From positions 124,001 through 188,000 of the forward strand of contig JAFDZC010000019.1 of the NCBI GenBank assembly GCA_018267095.1: a stretch of DNA of 64,000 nt, read 5' to 3'. Under the pieces are notes generated by a model. The model did no database searches, was not told the origin of the DNA, and saw nothing but the letters and a program-made list of their open reading frames with translations. Position numbers and translations under genes: made by a program. Of this stretch, positions 36,928 to 45,396 are shown piece by piece; position 1 is the stretch's first letter; every line of letters starts with the position of its first letter. The stretch comes from Bacteroidota bacterium (GTDB taxonomy: Bacteria; Bacteroidota; Bacteroidia; Flavobacteriales; Flavobacteriaceae).

Positions 36928-37025
36928 TTCAAACCCAAACGATGATTTTAACCAATGAACCAACGTTGCCTTTTGGAATATTAACGTTGAGGATTTACGG
37001 AACAGCGTTTATTGAAAAATGAATT

Positions 37026-37775
37026 TTATAGATGATCTAATAAAATCAAGAACTCATCTTTTTTGCGCACCGACAGCGGAATCGCGGTTTTGTTTTTCAT
37101 GATGATTTTATTGCCGCCTTCAGATTTGATGAAATGGTCAAAATACGCCATGTTGATCAGATGCGATTTATGTGTTCTGAAAAAATTGTGCGGCGAGAGC
37201 ATCATGTCGTATTCTTTGAGGTTGGTAGAAACCACCAGTTGCGGTGCATTGATGAAGTGAAAAGTCGTATAGTTTTTATCTGATTCGCAATGTACAATGT
37301 CTTGAATGTTTACCGAATATATTTTGTCAGCGGTTTTGAGTACGAGTTTTTGCAGATTTTTGGGTCGTTCCAGATTCGCAAAAAGATTGTTGAGTTTGAG
37401 CTCTAACACTTCATGGTTGAGCGATTGTTCGGCCTTTTGCACGGCTTCGACCAAGTCAGCCGCTTTGACCGGTTTGAGCAAATAATCAATGGCCGAAAAT
37501 CGGAATGCACGGATGGCAAAATCTTCATAACCGGTAATAAAAATCACTTTAAAATCAAACGGTTTGAGCTTTTGCAACAAATCAAAACCGTTGCCGTCGG
37601 GCATTTCTACATCCAGAAAAACCAAGTCGGGCGCAAGTTGTTTGATCAGCGCTTCCCCAGATGCAACAGAGTCGGCTTGACCAATCACGGCAACATTCGG
37701 GCAATGATTTTTAAGAATAGCAATGTGGTCTTTGCGGATGGTTTCGATGTCATCCACGACGATGGCTCGCAACAT
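37026..37775 (-). CDS. LytTR-family response regulator
   Basis: 249 residues: receiver domain (about 1-120) with AIVVDDIET, phospho-acceptor in LVFLDVEMPDGNGFDLL, and YLLKPVKAADL. The LytTR DNA-binding domain spans about 140-249 (LVLKTADKIYSVNIQDIVHC, FFRTHKSHLINMAYFDHFI, AIPLSVRKKDEFLILL). The kinase gene ends 5 bp upstream of its start codon, so the two form an operon. The three T9SS protein genes downstream on the same strand are possible targets, but no consensus LytTR site could be recognised. Confidence 0.92.
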   Translation of the reverse strand: MLRAIVVDDIETIRKDHIAILKNHCPNVAVIGQADSVASGEALIKQLAPDLVFLDVEMPDGNGFDLLQKLKPFDFKVIFITGYEDFAIRAFRFSAIDYLLKPVKAADLVEAVQKAEQSLNHEVLELKLNNLFANLERPKNLQKLVLKTADKIYSVNIQDIVHCESDKNYTTFHFINAPQLVVSTNLKEYDMMLSPHNFFRTHKSHLINMAYFDHFIKSEGGNKIIMKNKTAIPLSVRKKDEFLILLDHL

Positions 37776-37780
37776 ACTTT

Positions 37781-39952
37781 TTAATTTTCGTAAATATACG
37801 GGATTTCAAAACGCACTTGGGCGCCGACCACTTTTTGGTCCTCGTCTTTTAAATTGTCGGTTTGCACCACAAAATCTTGGTTTTTGGTATAACCCACCAA
37901 ACGCTCTTTGGTAATGGTCATGGCCAGTGATTTGTGGTTAGAGGTGGTTTTTTGGGCGTCAAATCCTTTGCCGTTGTCGGTTACCTCAAAAAACAATTTG
38001 TTGGCTTCTAAGAAAAACCGAATGTCAATTTTCCCGTTTTGAGATACTGCGCTCAGTCCGTGTTTGATGGCGTTTTCAATAAACGGTTGGGTGAGCATCG
38101 GCGGCAAGAAAACCGATTCCGGGTCGAGGTCATCGGCCAGATGAATCCTATAATCAAACTTGTGGTTGTAAAGCAATTGCTGGATGCTCAGATAATTTTC
38201 AAGCATGGCGACTTCTTCTTCTAAAGAAATGTAATTTTCATTGGCGTTTTCCAGAATTTGTCGCGTAAGCACCGAGAATTGGTCCAAGTATTTGACCGCA
38301 TCACCGTTCTTGTGGTTGTCAATCAGGTTGCGGATGTTTTGCACCGAATTAAATATAAAGTGCGGATTCATTTGCGTGATGAGCAACTTTTGCTTGATTT
38401 GGTTTTTTTCGAGTCCGGCAATCTCTTGTTTTTGCTTGTTGTTTCGATAGTAGAAGAACCCACCCAAAACCAGCAACAACAATAGTCCCGAAAGCCCAAT
38501 AAGCCAGTTGTTCTTGACAGCGTTTTTCTTTTCTCCTTCGAGCTTGACGGCGGCCGTTTTCTTCTGTGAGGCCAGTTTTACAGCAGCGAGTTTTTTGCCT
38601 TGGGCAATTTTGTCGTTGAGTTGTTTTTTGTCAAAATCATACTTGAGCTGCTGTTGTGCCAATTGACCTTTGGCCACCGCATCGGCTTTTTCTTTGGCCG
38701 CTTGCAGTTTGAGTGCCTCGAGTTTCTTTTGTTGGATGATTTTTTGTTGCAGTTCTTTTTTCTCGAATTCGTATTTGAGCAATTGCTGAGAGATTTCTTT
38801 TTTTGACGAAGCGGTTTGGGTTGAATCCGCAATTTTTTTGTCGAACTCAAAATACCGCAGTGCTTTTTCGTAATTTTTTTTCTCCAAATTGATTTTGTAC
38901 AGTTCTTCTGCAATGTCCTTTTGAAGCGATTTGTTCGTGGTTTTTTTACTCGCTTCAAAAGCCTTTTCCTGATACTCCTCGGCGGTTTTCAAATCACCTT
39001 TTTTAAGGCTTAAAGTTCCCAGTCCGTAATAAGTCCCCGCCAAGGTCATCGGATTGGTCGCTGCCGTTTGCTGTTTGAGGATTTCCTGATATAATTTTTC
39101 GGCCTGGCTGAAATTTGAAAGTTTCATTTCCATGTCGGCAGCACCTGTCAAACATAGAGTTGTCTGAAGTTCGGCTCCCAATTTTTTAAAGATTTCAATA
39201 CCATTATAAGCATATACTAAAGCTTCCTTATACCTTTTGAGTTGACTGTTGCAGTAGGACAGGTTCATGTCATTAGAACCTTTCCAACCAAGGGTGTGGT
39301 TGCTGGGCGCTTCTTTATAGGATAAATCACAATAATGTTTGGCCTTCAGACTGGATTCAATAGCCTTATCATACTCTTTCTGATTTCTGTATAAATAGGC
39401 CAAAGTCGTGTAGACATAATACAGCGATTGCAGGTTGCTTTTTTTATCCTTTTCGTAATATTTGAGCACTTCAAAAATCAGTGCGATTGCCTTATCCTCT
39501 TTGTTGATTTTTGAATAAAGCTGAGCCTTTTCAAGATAACCCGTATACATGTCGTTATAAGACCCTGAGGCTTTGTGCAAAGCAATAGACTTATCGAAAT
39601 ACTGTTCAGATTTGTCGTATTCTTCTTTTTGCATCATCAAGGTGGCCTGCGATGAATAATAACTGGCCAAGTAATTTCCGTATTTATTGCGCAGCTGCGG
39701 ACTGTTGGGTTGTTTGTAGTTCTTGAGTGCCAAGGCTCCCATCATATCGGTCAGTTTGTGGAAATTGGGGTCAAAATTATTGGTAAACCTGTTCAAGGCC
39801 ACCTCCTGTATGATACGCAATCGAGCGGTATCGTGTAGTTTTGGATTGGCTAGAACCGTTTTTACAGAGTCAATAATTTTGTTTTGCGCCTGAGCCACTG
39901 AAAAAATCAGCATCAATATAAAAAGAACCCAGCGGCGAAACGTTTTGAGCAT
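37781..39952 (-). CDS. TPR-containing LytS/YehU-type sensor histidine kinase
   Basis: 723 residues. A signal peptide-like N-terminus (LFILMLIFSVAQAQ) leads into a periplasmic array of TPR units (about 60-380; for example YDKAIESSLKAKHYCD, YYGLGTLSLKKGDLKTAEEY). A charged coiled coil follows, rich in K, Q and E (about 385-460), then one membrane helix (LIGLSGLLLLLVLGGFFYY). The cytoplasmic His_kinase domain has ITQMNPHFIFNSVQNIRNLI with the phospho-His, and HATPase boxes (FIENAIKHGL, VTDNGKGFD). This is the common Bacteroidota TPR-LytS kinase. It is transcribed with the LytTR regulator. Confidence 0.92.
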   Translation of the reverse strand: MLKTFRRWVLFILMLIFSVAQAQNKIIDSVKTVLANPKLHDTARLRIIQEVALNRFTNNFDPNFHKLTDMMGALALKNYKQPNSPQLRNKYGNYLASYYSSQATLMMQKEEYDKSEQYFDKSIALHKASGSYNDMYTGYLEKAQLYSKINKEDKAIALIFEVLKYYEKDKKSNLQSLYYVYTTLAYLYRNQKEYDKAIESSLKAKHYCDLSYKEAPSNHTLGWKGSNDMNLSYCNSQLKRYKEALVYAYNGIEIFKKLGAELQTTLCLTGAADMEMKLSNFSQAEKLYQEILKQQTAATNPMTLAGTYYGLGTLSLKKGDLKTAEEYQEKAFEASKKTTNKSLQKDIAEELYKINLEKKNYEKALRYFEFDKKIADSTQTASSKKEISQQLLKYEFEKKELQQKIIQQKKLEALKLQAAKEKADAVAKGQLAQQQLKYDFDKKQLNDKIAQGKKLAAVKLASQKKTAAVKLEGEKKNAVKNNWLIGLSGLLLLLVLGGFFYYRNNKQKQEIAGLEKNQIKQKLLITQMNPHFIFNSVQNIRNLIDNHKNGDAVKYLDQFSVLTRQILENANENYISLEEEVAMLENYLSIQQLLYNHKFDYRIHLADDLDPESVFLPPMLTQPFIENAIKHGLSAVSQNGKIDIRFFLEANKLFFEVTDNGKGFDAQKTTSNHKSLAMTITKERLVGYTKNQDFVVQTDNLKDEDQKVVGAQVRFEIPYIYEN

Positions 39953-40016
39953 AATTTAGTAGGTGGTTATCATTTTGTGCCCAAATGTACAGAATTAAAA
40001 AAGAAATTTTCTGACG

Positions 40017-40919
40017 TTACTGAACTCTATAGCGCATCTTGATTTGGTATACACCACCTACTTTTTTGTGGTAGTACAAAATGCGCTCATCCGGGCTCAA
40101 GGTGGGCCCTTCGATAAAATTCGGATCTGAAAACAAAACCCGGGGCGCCGAAAAAGCCTCACTGGTTTGGCTTCGCGTGGCCACGCAAATTTCAAATAAG
40201 GGCGCCGAGGGCAAACTGCCTTTTAAGTATCTGGTAAAATACAAGGCCTTTTGATCATTGCTTATATAGGTTGCATAATTGATATACGCCGGCTGATTGA
40301 TTTGTGCCAACAAAGCAGCTGAATTGCTCGGTTTATTAAAAGTAGTCGCATTGATTTTTTGGGCGATGCCGATTTCGGTTTCGCAAGGGCCGATGCAATT
40401 TTGGTCGTCAAACCGCGCATTGTTGAAGTACAAATATTGTCCGTCGCGGCTGATGCCATGATCCATCACGAGCCAGCCGGGTGTGTTTTTGTTGAAGTTG
40501 CCCTGCACCCGCGCTGCATTGAGGATGTTGCCCGAGGTAAAATCTCCGCGAAAAAGATTATTCAACTCAGTGGGATAATCGCGGGTCGAAGTCCAGTAAA
40601 AATGGTTCTGCGCATCCATATCGGCCACGGCATCGAGCCTAGGCGCAGCCGGTTGATTGGCTCCCGAAAGCGCTCCGACCCAAACAAAATGCGCATCATC
40701 TAGCCGATTGGCATAAAACAATTGGGTGTTGACTCCGTCATTGAGGTTGTTAAAAAACAAATGCCCACCATCGGCTGACAAAAAAGGTTCCATGGCATCC
40801 GCACTCCAACCGCTGATGGTTACCGACTGTTCAGGCCCAAAAGCCATAGGGGTTTCGCTGCTGGTAGTTTCTTTGGAGCAGCCGAGCAGCATGAAGAGTA
40901 AAAAGTAAATTGGGCGCAT
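40017..40919 (-). CDS. TolB/PD40 beta-propeller lipoprotein
   Basis: 300 residues. MRPIYFLLFMLLGCS carries a lipobox (LLGC). Propeller-like units follow: MEPFLSADGGHLFFNNLND, HGISRDGQYLYFNNARF, YISNDQKALYFTRYLKG and GPTLSPDERILYYHKK, the PD40 (WD40-like TolB) signature of S/D-G/D-x-L-Y-F. Two cysteines in DDQNCIGPCETEIG may form a disulfide. It is probably a periplasmic or surface lipoprotein; no enzymatic motif is visible. It is the last ordinary gene before the repeat-rich accessory region and lies 64 bp upstream of the TPR kinase gene. Confidence 0.75.
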   Translation of the reverse strand: MRPIYFLLFMLLGCSKETTSSETPMAFGPEQSVTISGWSADAMEPFLSADGGHLFFNNLNDGVNTQLFYANRLDDAHFVWVGALSGANQPAAPRLDAVADMDAQNHFYWTSTRDYPTELNNLFRGDFTSGNILNAARVQGNFNKNTPGWLVMDHGISRDGQYLYFNNARFDDQNCIGPCETEIGIAQKINATTFNKPSNSAALLAQINQPAYINYATYISNDQKALYFTRYLKGSLPSAPLFEICVATRSQTSEAFSAPRVLFSDPNFIEGPTLSPDERILYYHKKVGGVYQIKMRYRVQ

Positions 40920-41062
40920 AGTGTTAATCTTTGTTTAAAGATACATTTTTTTGTGCATTGTGCGTAGGGGAAAATAGTGGCTGAGTGGCTGGCGCTTGCT
41001 CAATGGAGCGTTTTGTGGCGATGATGCGTTTTGCGGTTCAAATCTTCTATTGTTCATCCTTT

Positions 41063-41127
41063 GGGCGTGCCCCTACGGGTCGCGTTTTTCGCAGTGCGCG
41101 GCACTTAGCTGCAACCGCTCACGCAGC
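41063..41127. repeat. Dispersed intergenic repeat, copy 1
   Basis: Begins GGGCGTGCCCCTACGGGTCG and ends CCGCTCACGCAGC. A related copy lies at 56921-57032. This type of GC-richer repeat is common between genes in flavobacteria. Confidence 0.5.
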
Positions 41128-41181
41128 TTGTTCACAGAAACTTATTACAAAACAATGGGCTAAAGTATCTGTTGTTGTGAA

Positions 41182-41270
41182 GGGCTGGCGCTCACCGAAT
41201 GAAGCGTTCATTTATTGATAATACGTTTTACGGAAGGTTTGTTTTGAAACAATCGTGTAACCGATAAGCA
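41182..41270. repeat. 89-bp repeat (left copy)
   Basis: Runs from GGGCTGGCGCTCACCGAATG to CCGATAAGC. An inverted copy occupies about 45308-45396; by eye they agree at roughly 85% of positions. Weaker direct copies start near 40986 and 41473. Confidence 0.65.
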
Positions 41271-41290
41271 TTTAAATAAAATTCATCTCC

Positions 41291-41482
41291 TTACTTTTTT
41301 TCCGTAGCCAAAAAAAGTAACAAAAAAGTCACACGGCCACTCAAAAAAAGCTATAAAAAGGGCCTTCAAACCTAAACCAGCCGAACTCGCTCCGCTCCTC
41401 TTCGCTCAAACACACCTGGTTCTTAACGGTTTCAAAAGCCTCTTTTTATGTACGCTTTTTTTAAGACGCCGGGGGCTGGCGC
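41291..41482 (+). repeat. 192-bp foldback repeat, left copy
   Basis: Starts TTACTTTTTTTCCGTAGCC and ends GGGGGCTGGCGC. The complement of 45387-45578 matches it without gaps, with about 11 mismatches counted by eye. The outer end is itself a hairpin (TTACTTTTTTT, loop CCGTAGCC, AAAAAAAGTAA). The inner part also folds: AAACCAG at 41373 faces CTGGTT at 41417, with matching A/T and G/C blocks outward. Confidence 0.85.
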
Positions 41483-41870
41483 ATACTGAATGAGGCGTAT
41501 GGTTGTGTATGATGCATCTTCCTGAATGTTTTTAATGAAGCAATCGCCTAACCGACAACCCTATCACCCCTTTGCAGTTAAGTGCTACAAACAGCGCGGC
41601 AGATTTTCTGTAAAAAAGCATAAATCTATAGGCGCAGCCGTGTCTATAGCGAAGCGTGTCTAACAGCGCAGCGGTCTTTTTTTTGTCTTCGTCAAAAAAA
41701 ATACTACATTTACCCCACACCACTTATTTCACGACATGAATACCTGCTTGAGGAGCGAAGGCTTTTTGGGTGGGGGTTAACTTGCTTTATTTAGGCAGGT
41801 TGTGTGTAGATGAGAAATTGTGAGATATTAGTGAGTTGGCAGTAATTTTGAGAAACTTTTACAAGAAATT

Positions 41871-43505
41871 ATGAAAGAAATTAAAGATTTACAGTTTGGT
41901 TTTAATGATGCAGAAAATTATAAACGACCAGAAAATAAAGCAGTATTCGATAAATACTTCTTGAGAACATCAGAATTTACTGAAATTTTCAAAGCATCTA
42001 CAAACTTTATAATTGGAGAAAAGGGAACTGGTAAAACGGCATATGCAACCTATATAGTAAATAATGAAGTATATAATACAAGCGGATTTATAAATTTTAT
42101 AAGAGAAACTGATTATCAAAAATTTATAACGCTAAAGAAAGAGAATCATCTTCAGCTTTCAGATTATCAAAATGTTTGGAAAGTAATTTTATATTTGCTT
42201 TTAGCGAACAGAATAAGAACTATCGAAAGTAATAATAGTTTATTCAAATCTTCATCTTCATTCGATGCGCTTCAAAATGCGATTGATGAATATTATATCA
42301 ATGCGTTCTCGCCAGAAATAATTAACGCCCTAAACTTTGTAGAGAAAACAAGGAACTCAGCAGAATTAGTTTCGAAATATTTCAAAATATTAGGCGAGAA
42401 TGTAAAAGAAGGAAGTTTCAGTCATTCAAAGTTTCAAACAAATTTATTGTATATCCAAAGTCATTTTGAAAAGGCTCTATCAACCATTAATCTCAGTAAA
42501 AATGTAATTCTTTTTATTGACGGAATAGACATACGACCAGAAAACATTCCGTATTCAGAATATTTAGAGTGTATCAAAGGCTTAGCAAATGCAATATGGA
42601 GTTTAAATAATGATTTTTTCCCTTCTATAAAATCAGAAAAAAAACTAAAGGTAATTTTATTAATTAGACCAGATATTTTTTCAAACCTAGGCTTACAAAA
42701 TCAAAACAATAAATTAAAAGATAATTCCATTCTCTTAGATTGGAAAACTAATTATTCAGAATATAGACATTCTGCATTATTTGAATTAGCCGATAGAATG
42801 CTTCTTGCCCAACAAGAAAAACACTACAACATGGGAGTCTGCTGGGATTATTACTTCCCATACAAACAAAAAGCATTCAGAAAGGAAGATGATTCTTTTG
42901 TTCAATTTTTGAGATATTCATTTTACAGACCAAGAGATATTATCACCTTACTAGATTTAATAAAATCAGTTCATATTCGCTCGAAAAATAAAGGAACAAA
43001 TAACTTCTTAGAAGAAGAATTTTACAATCCAGAAGTTCAATCAAGGTATTCAGACTATTTAATGGGCGAAATAAAAGATTATTTAACATTCTATTATTCA
43101 GATAGTGACTATGAATTATTTAGGAAATTCTTCGATTTTATTGACAGCAAAAATGAATTCAACTATGAGTTTTATAATTTGGCTTACGCCAGATTCGAAG
43201 ATTATGTAGAAAAGAATAATATTACCAAACCTAAATTCTTCGAAACAGCAGATACCTTTCTTCAATTTATTTTTGAATTAAATATTATTTCATACATAGA
43301 AGGTGAAGGTCAAAACAAATATATACGGTGGAGTTTTAGAGAACGTAATTATTCCAACATCTCACCAAAAGTTAAATCAAATTGTATATATCAAATTCAT
43401 TACGGCCTGACAAAAAATTTAAACCTAGCTAATTCAAATTATCTTTTTAAAAGAGAAACCGTAAAGAAGAGATATAAAAAACCTTTTAAAAAACCAAAAA
43501 AATAA
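41871..43505 (+). CDS. P-loop ATPase resembling the Sll1717/FunZ family
   Basis: 544 residues. Walker A GEKGTGKT lies at 49-56, preceded by FNDAENYKRPENKAVFDKYF and LRTSEFTEIF. FIRETDYQKFITLKKENHL follows, then a Walker B-like VILFIDGIDIRPENI at about 220, and a sensor-like KVILLIRPDIFSNLG. The order and several motifs agree with my recollection of the Sll1717/FunZ P-loop ATPases, proteins of unknown role found in accessory DNA. The C-terminal half is helical and ends in a very basic tail (KKRYKKPFKKPKK). The gene is much more AT-rich than the neighbouring chromosome, suggesting transfer. It is the first cassette gene. A defence role is possible but not shown. Confidence 0.7.
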   Translation: MKEIKDLQFGFNDAENYKRPENKAVFDKYFLRTSEFTEIFKASTNFIIGEKGTGKTAYATYIVNNEVYNTSGFINFIRETDYQKFITLKKENHLQLSDYQNVWKVILYLLLANRIRTIESNNSLFKSSSSFDALQNAIDEYYINAFSPEIINALNFVEKTRNSAELVSKYFKILGENVKEGSFSHSKFQTNLLYIQSHFEKALSTINLSKNVILFIDGIDIRPENIPYSEYLECIKGLANAIWSLNNDFFPSIKSEKKLKVILLIRPDIFSNLGLQNQNNKLKDNSILLDWKTNYSEYRHSALFELADRMLLAQQEKHYNMGVCWDYYFPYKQKAFRKEDDSFVQFLRYSFYRPRDIITLLDLIKSVHIRSKNKGTNNFLEEEFYNPEVQSRYSDYLMGEIKDYLTFYYSDSDYELFRKFFDFIDSKNEFNYEFYNLAYARFEDYVEKNNITKPKFFETADTFLQFIFELNIISYIEGEGQNKYIRWSFRERNYSNISPKVKSNCIYQIHYGLTKNLNLANSNYLFKRETVKKRYKKPFKKPKK

Positions 43506-43506
43506 A

Positions 43507-43646
43507 ACTGCTGTCAACCCTACATAAGCTCCATCGCTTGCTTATGTTGGCTTTATATTCGTTTTTCACGTAGTTTTTCTATCTTAGCAGAGCGTACTCA
43601 ACTCGCTGCTCCGCAACGTTCGCCTATAAGCAGAACGTTGTGGGCA
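43507..43646 (+). repeat. attC-like spacer 1 (between cassette genes 1 and 2)
   Basis: About 140 bp bounded by ACTGCTGTCAAC and GTTGTGGGCA. Internal hairpins: ACATAAGC with GCTTATGT near the left end, CAACGTT with AACGTTG near the right end. A central block TTTTTC...CTTAGCAGA...CGCTGCT...GCAA is shared with spacer 2. Length is in the range of long attC sites such as Vibrio VCRs. Confidence 0.55.
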
Positions 43647-43669
43647 ATATTAAAACTAAACTTATAAAA

Positions 43670-44173
43670 ATGATTTTGTGTTCAGATACTAAACCCGAAA
43701 ATCTAAAAGACACATTCTATTTTTTCGGCATATTTTCAACTTTCATAATTAGCGCTGTTACTTTATTTATAGCATTTAAAAATCGAAAGAATGCTTTGAG
43801 AGAAAATCTATATAAAGAACAATTAAGTTTTATCGGAAAATTGACAACAGAACTTTATCAATTACACGCAGACTTAACAAAAATTAATAATAGTATTGAA
43901 ATCGATTACTCAAAAACTAGGCTTAAAATTGAAAATGTTTTTGCTGTTATTTACTCAAATACTCACATAGGTTCTGATAATATTCTAATTAAAACTGCAA
44001 ATACATTATCTCATGCAAATGATTTTTTAAAAAGTATCGAAGACAAAAAAAATGATGAAAGTAAAAGTGATTTTAAATCTTATTTCAAAAGCTATAATGA
44101 GTTAACTAACCTAATGAGAAATGAAATGGGAGTCCGCTCATTATCAAAAGAAAATGAAAGGTTATTTAAGTAA
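43670..44173 (+). CDS. Small membrane protein with one TM helix and coiled coil, cassette gene 2
   Basis: About 167 residues from ATG 43670. The upstream GTG at 43640 lies inside the cassette boundary and is unlikely to be used. A membrane helix spans about residues 18-38 (FYFFGIFSTFIISAVTLFIA), followed by a basic stretch and a long helical cytoplasmic part (LYKEQLSFIGKLTTELYQL to LTNLMRNEMGVRSL). I do not recognise the family. AT content is high, as in its two neighbours. Confidence 0.6.
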   Translation: MILCSDTKPENLKDTFYFFGIFSTFIISAVTLFIAFKNRKNALRENLYKEQLSFIGKLTTELYQLHADLTKINNSIEIDYSKTRLKIENVFAVIYSNTHIGSDNILIKTANTLSHANDFLKSIEDKKNDESKSDFKSYFKSYNELTNLMRNEMGVRSLSKENERLFK

Positions 44174-44176
44174 TAC

Positions 44177-44316
44177 TACCCACAACATTTGCTAAGCGAT
44201 CATTGCTTGAATTTACTAGCTTTACGATTGGTTTTCATAATTTTTAATTAGCTTAGCAGAAACTACGCTGCTTGCAATTCCGTCACTACAGGTAGCTGCT
44301 AAACACTAGCAGGTAT
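44177..44316 (+). repeat. attC-like spacer 2 (between cassette genes 2 and 3)
   Basis: 140 bp bounded by TACCCACAAC and ACTAGCAGGTAT. GCTAAGC near 44191 can pair with GCTTAGC near 44254. It shares CTTTA..ATT.GTTTT, CTTAGCAGA and CGCTGCTTGCAA with spacer 1 in the same order. Confidence 0.55.
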
Positions 44317-44333
44317 GAAAAAACCGAATAAAG

Positions 44334-45224
44334 ATGAATTCTAAAAAGAAATCTATTGTAAGTTCTCCAGCACTTCTGGTTTTGTTTGGCTTTTTGATTC
44401 TGAAAATATTAACTCAGGAATTGGTTATTTTTCATACTAAGTATCTGGAAATAATTTACTTGTTTGGCTTAGTATCTTTTTTAGGCTTTTTATATTCTCG
44501 CTACAAGAACACATATAGAAATCTCAGTCTTTTCTTTGTATTGACATTTCTTCTTTTTGGATTTCTTCCCTATTGTCATTATTTAGCATATTCGTCAAAA
44601 AGCGACAATTACAATTTCTCAGAAGAATATCTTAAAAATAACATTAAACTTTATAAATCAAATCTAGAAGACTATAAAGATAGTGTATCTGTCAAAGAAT
44701 TGTTTTCACAACTCAAGCAAAATAAAATCGATGAAACCCTTTATGACACAATACAATCAGTTGGTGATTTCAATTTAGTCTTCGTAAAATCACATAATTC
44801 AGGAGCAATACTTCCAAACAAAGCATTTTTTATTCAGTCAACTTTAACTACATTCATAGGATCGAGACCAAACGATCGTGAAAATTACAACCAAGTGTTT
44901 ATCACGAAAAAAGGAGAAAAGAAAGTTATAAAGCTTGAAATGAAATTTAAAGATCTAAAATTAGTTTTAGCAAACTATATCAGAGAAAAGAATGAAATTT
45001 TAAAGATGATTAATCAGCCTGAAAAATTTGTTCCTTTTAATGATTTTTGGATTGACTCAGTTACAGGATTTACATTTAGTTTTATTAAGCCAGTATCTAA
45101 AATTTCACAAATCATCCGGCTAACTCAACTAATATTAGCCTATTTTTTTCTACACATGCTGACAACATTATTAAAGTTATCAAAGGAATTCGAAATTACC
45201 AAAGTTAAGAATGGCAACTGCTAA
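44334..45224 (+). CDS. Multi-pass membrane protein of unknown function, cassette gene 3
   Basis: 296 residues. Three or four membrane helices occupy residues 10-90 (ALLVLFGFLILKILT, YLEIIYLFGLVSFLGFLY, SLFFVLTFLLFGFLPYCHY). A soluble domain follows at about 95-245 (NYNFSEEYLKNNIKLYKSNL to FWIDSVTGFTFSFI), then a C-terminal helix (LTQLILAYFFLHMLTTLL) and a short polar tail. The stop codon lies within the cassette's 3' end. No family is recognised. Its AT-rich composition matches the other two cassette genes. Confidence 0.65.
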   Translation: MNSKKKSIVSSPALLVLFGFLILKILTQELVIFHTKYLEIIYLFGLVSFLGFLYSRYKNTYRNLSLFFVLTFLLFGFLPYCHYLAYSSKSDNYNFSEEYLKNNIKLYKSNLEDYKDSVSVKELFSQLKQNKIDETLYDTIQSVGDFNLVFVKSHNSGAILPNKAFFIQSTLTTFIGSRPNDRENYNQVFITKKGEKKVIKLEMKFKDLKLVLANYIREKNEILKMINQPEKFVPFNDFWIDSVTGFTFSFIKPVSKISQIIRLTQLILAYFFLHMLTTLLKLSKEFEITKVKNGNC

Positions 45225-45307
45225 CACCTGCTGCGCATTATAGTTTCAAACTTCCCAAAAAAATCATCCGCACCATCCATCACCCCTCAACATCGCTCAA
45301 AGTGACT

Positions 45308-45396
45308 GCGTTATCGTTTACACGTTTGCTTCAAAACAAACACTCCGCAAAACCTATCATCAATAAATAAACGTTTCACTCGGTGAGCGTCAGCCC
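45308..45396. repeat. 89-bp repeat (right, inverted copy)
   Basis: The complement begins GGGCTGACGCTCACCGAGTG and parallels 41182-41270, including TTTATTGAT and TTTGTTTTGAA blocks. Confidence 0.65.

Larger units (their letters stand above)
36721..37025. other. Intergenic region upstream of the three T9SS genes
   Basis: No coding sequence is seen in these 305 bases. They hold the -7 element at 36813-36820 and an inverted repeat at 36900-36927, both described separately, and otherwise AT-rich sequence. Confidence 0.6.
40920..41870. other. Gene-poor repeat region left of the cassette genes
   Basis: No credible gene is seen. The stretch carries degenerate copies of an ~89-bp repeat beginning GGGCTGGCGCT (about 40986, 41182-41270 and 41473-41565), a Bacteroidota-type intergenic repeat at 41063-41127, and the left 192-bp foldback at 41291-41482. 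From 41566 to 41834 the sequence is mixed with no clear feature. Confidence 0.6.
41835..45236 (+). mobile_element. Putative integron-like cassette array without integrase (three cassettes)
   Basis: Three co-directional genes each have short inverted ends. Cassette 1: GTTGGCAGTAAT (41835-41846) and ACTGCTGTCAAC (43507-43518). Cassette 2: GTTGTGGGCA (43637-43646) and TACCCACAAC (44177-44186). Cassette 3: ACTAGCAGGTAT (44305-44316) and ACACCTGCTGCG (45225-45236). The spacers between genes resemble each other and contain further inverted repeats. In integron arrays the R'' end of each cassette is complementary to the R' half-site at its own 5' end, which is the pattern seen. No intI gene is in the window. 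Confidence 0.6.

Noticed and set aside
43640-43669. GTG 43640 as start of cassette gene 2
   Set aside because: The codon lies inside the cassette boundary sequence; ATG 43670 begins just before the membrane helix.
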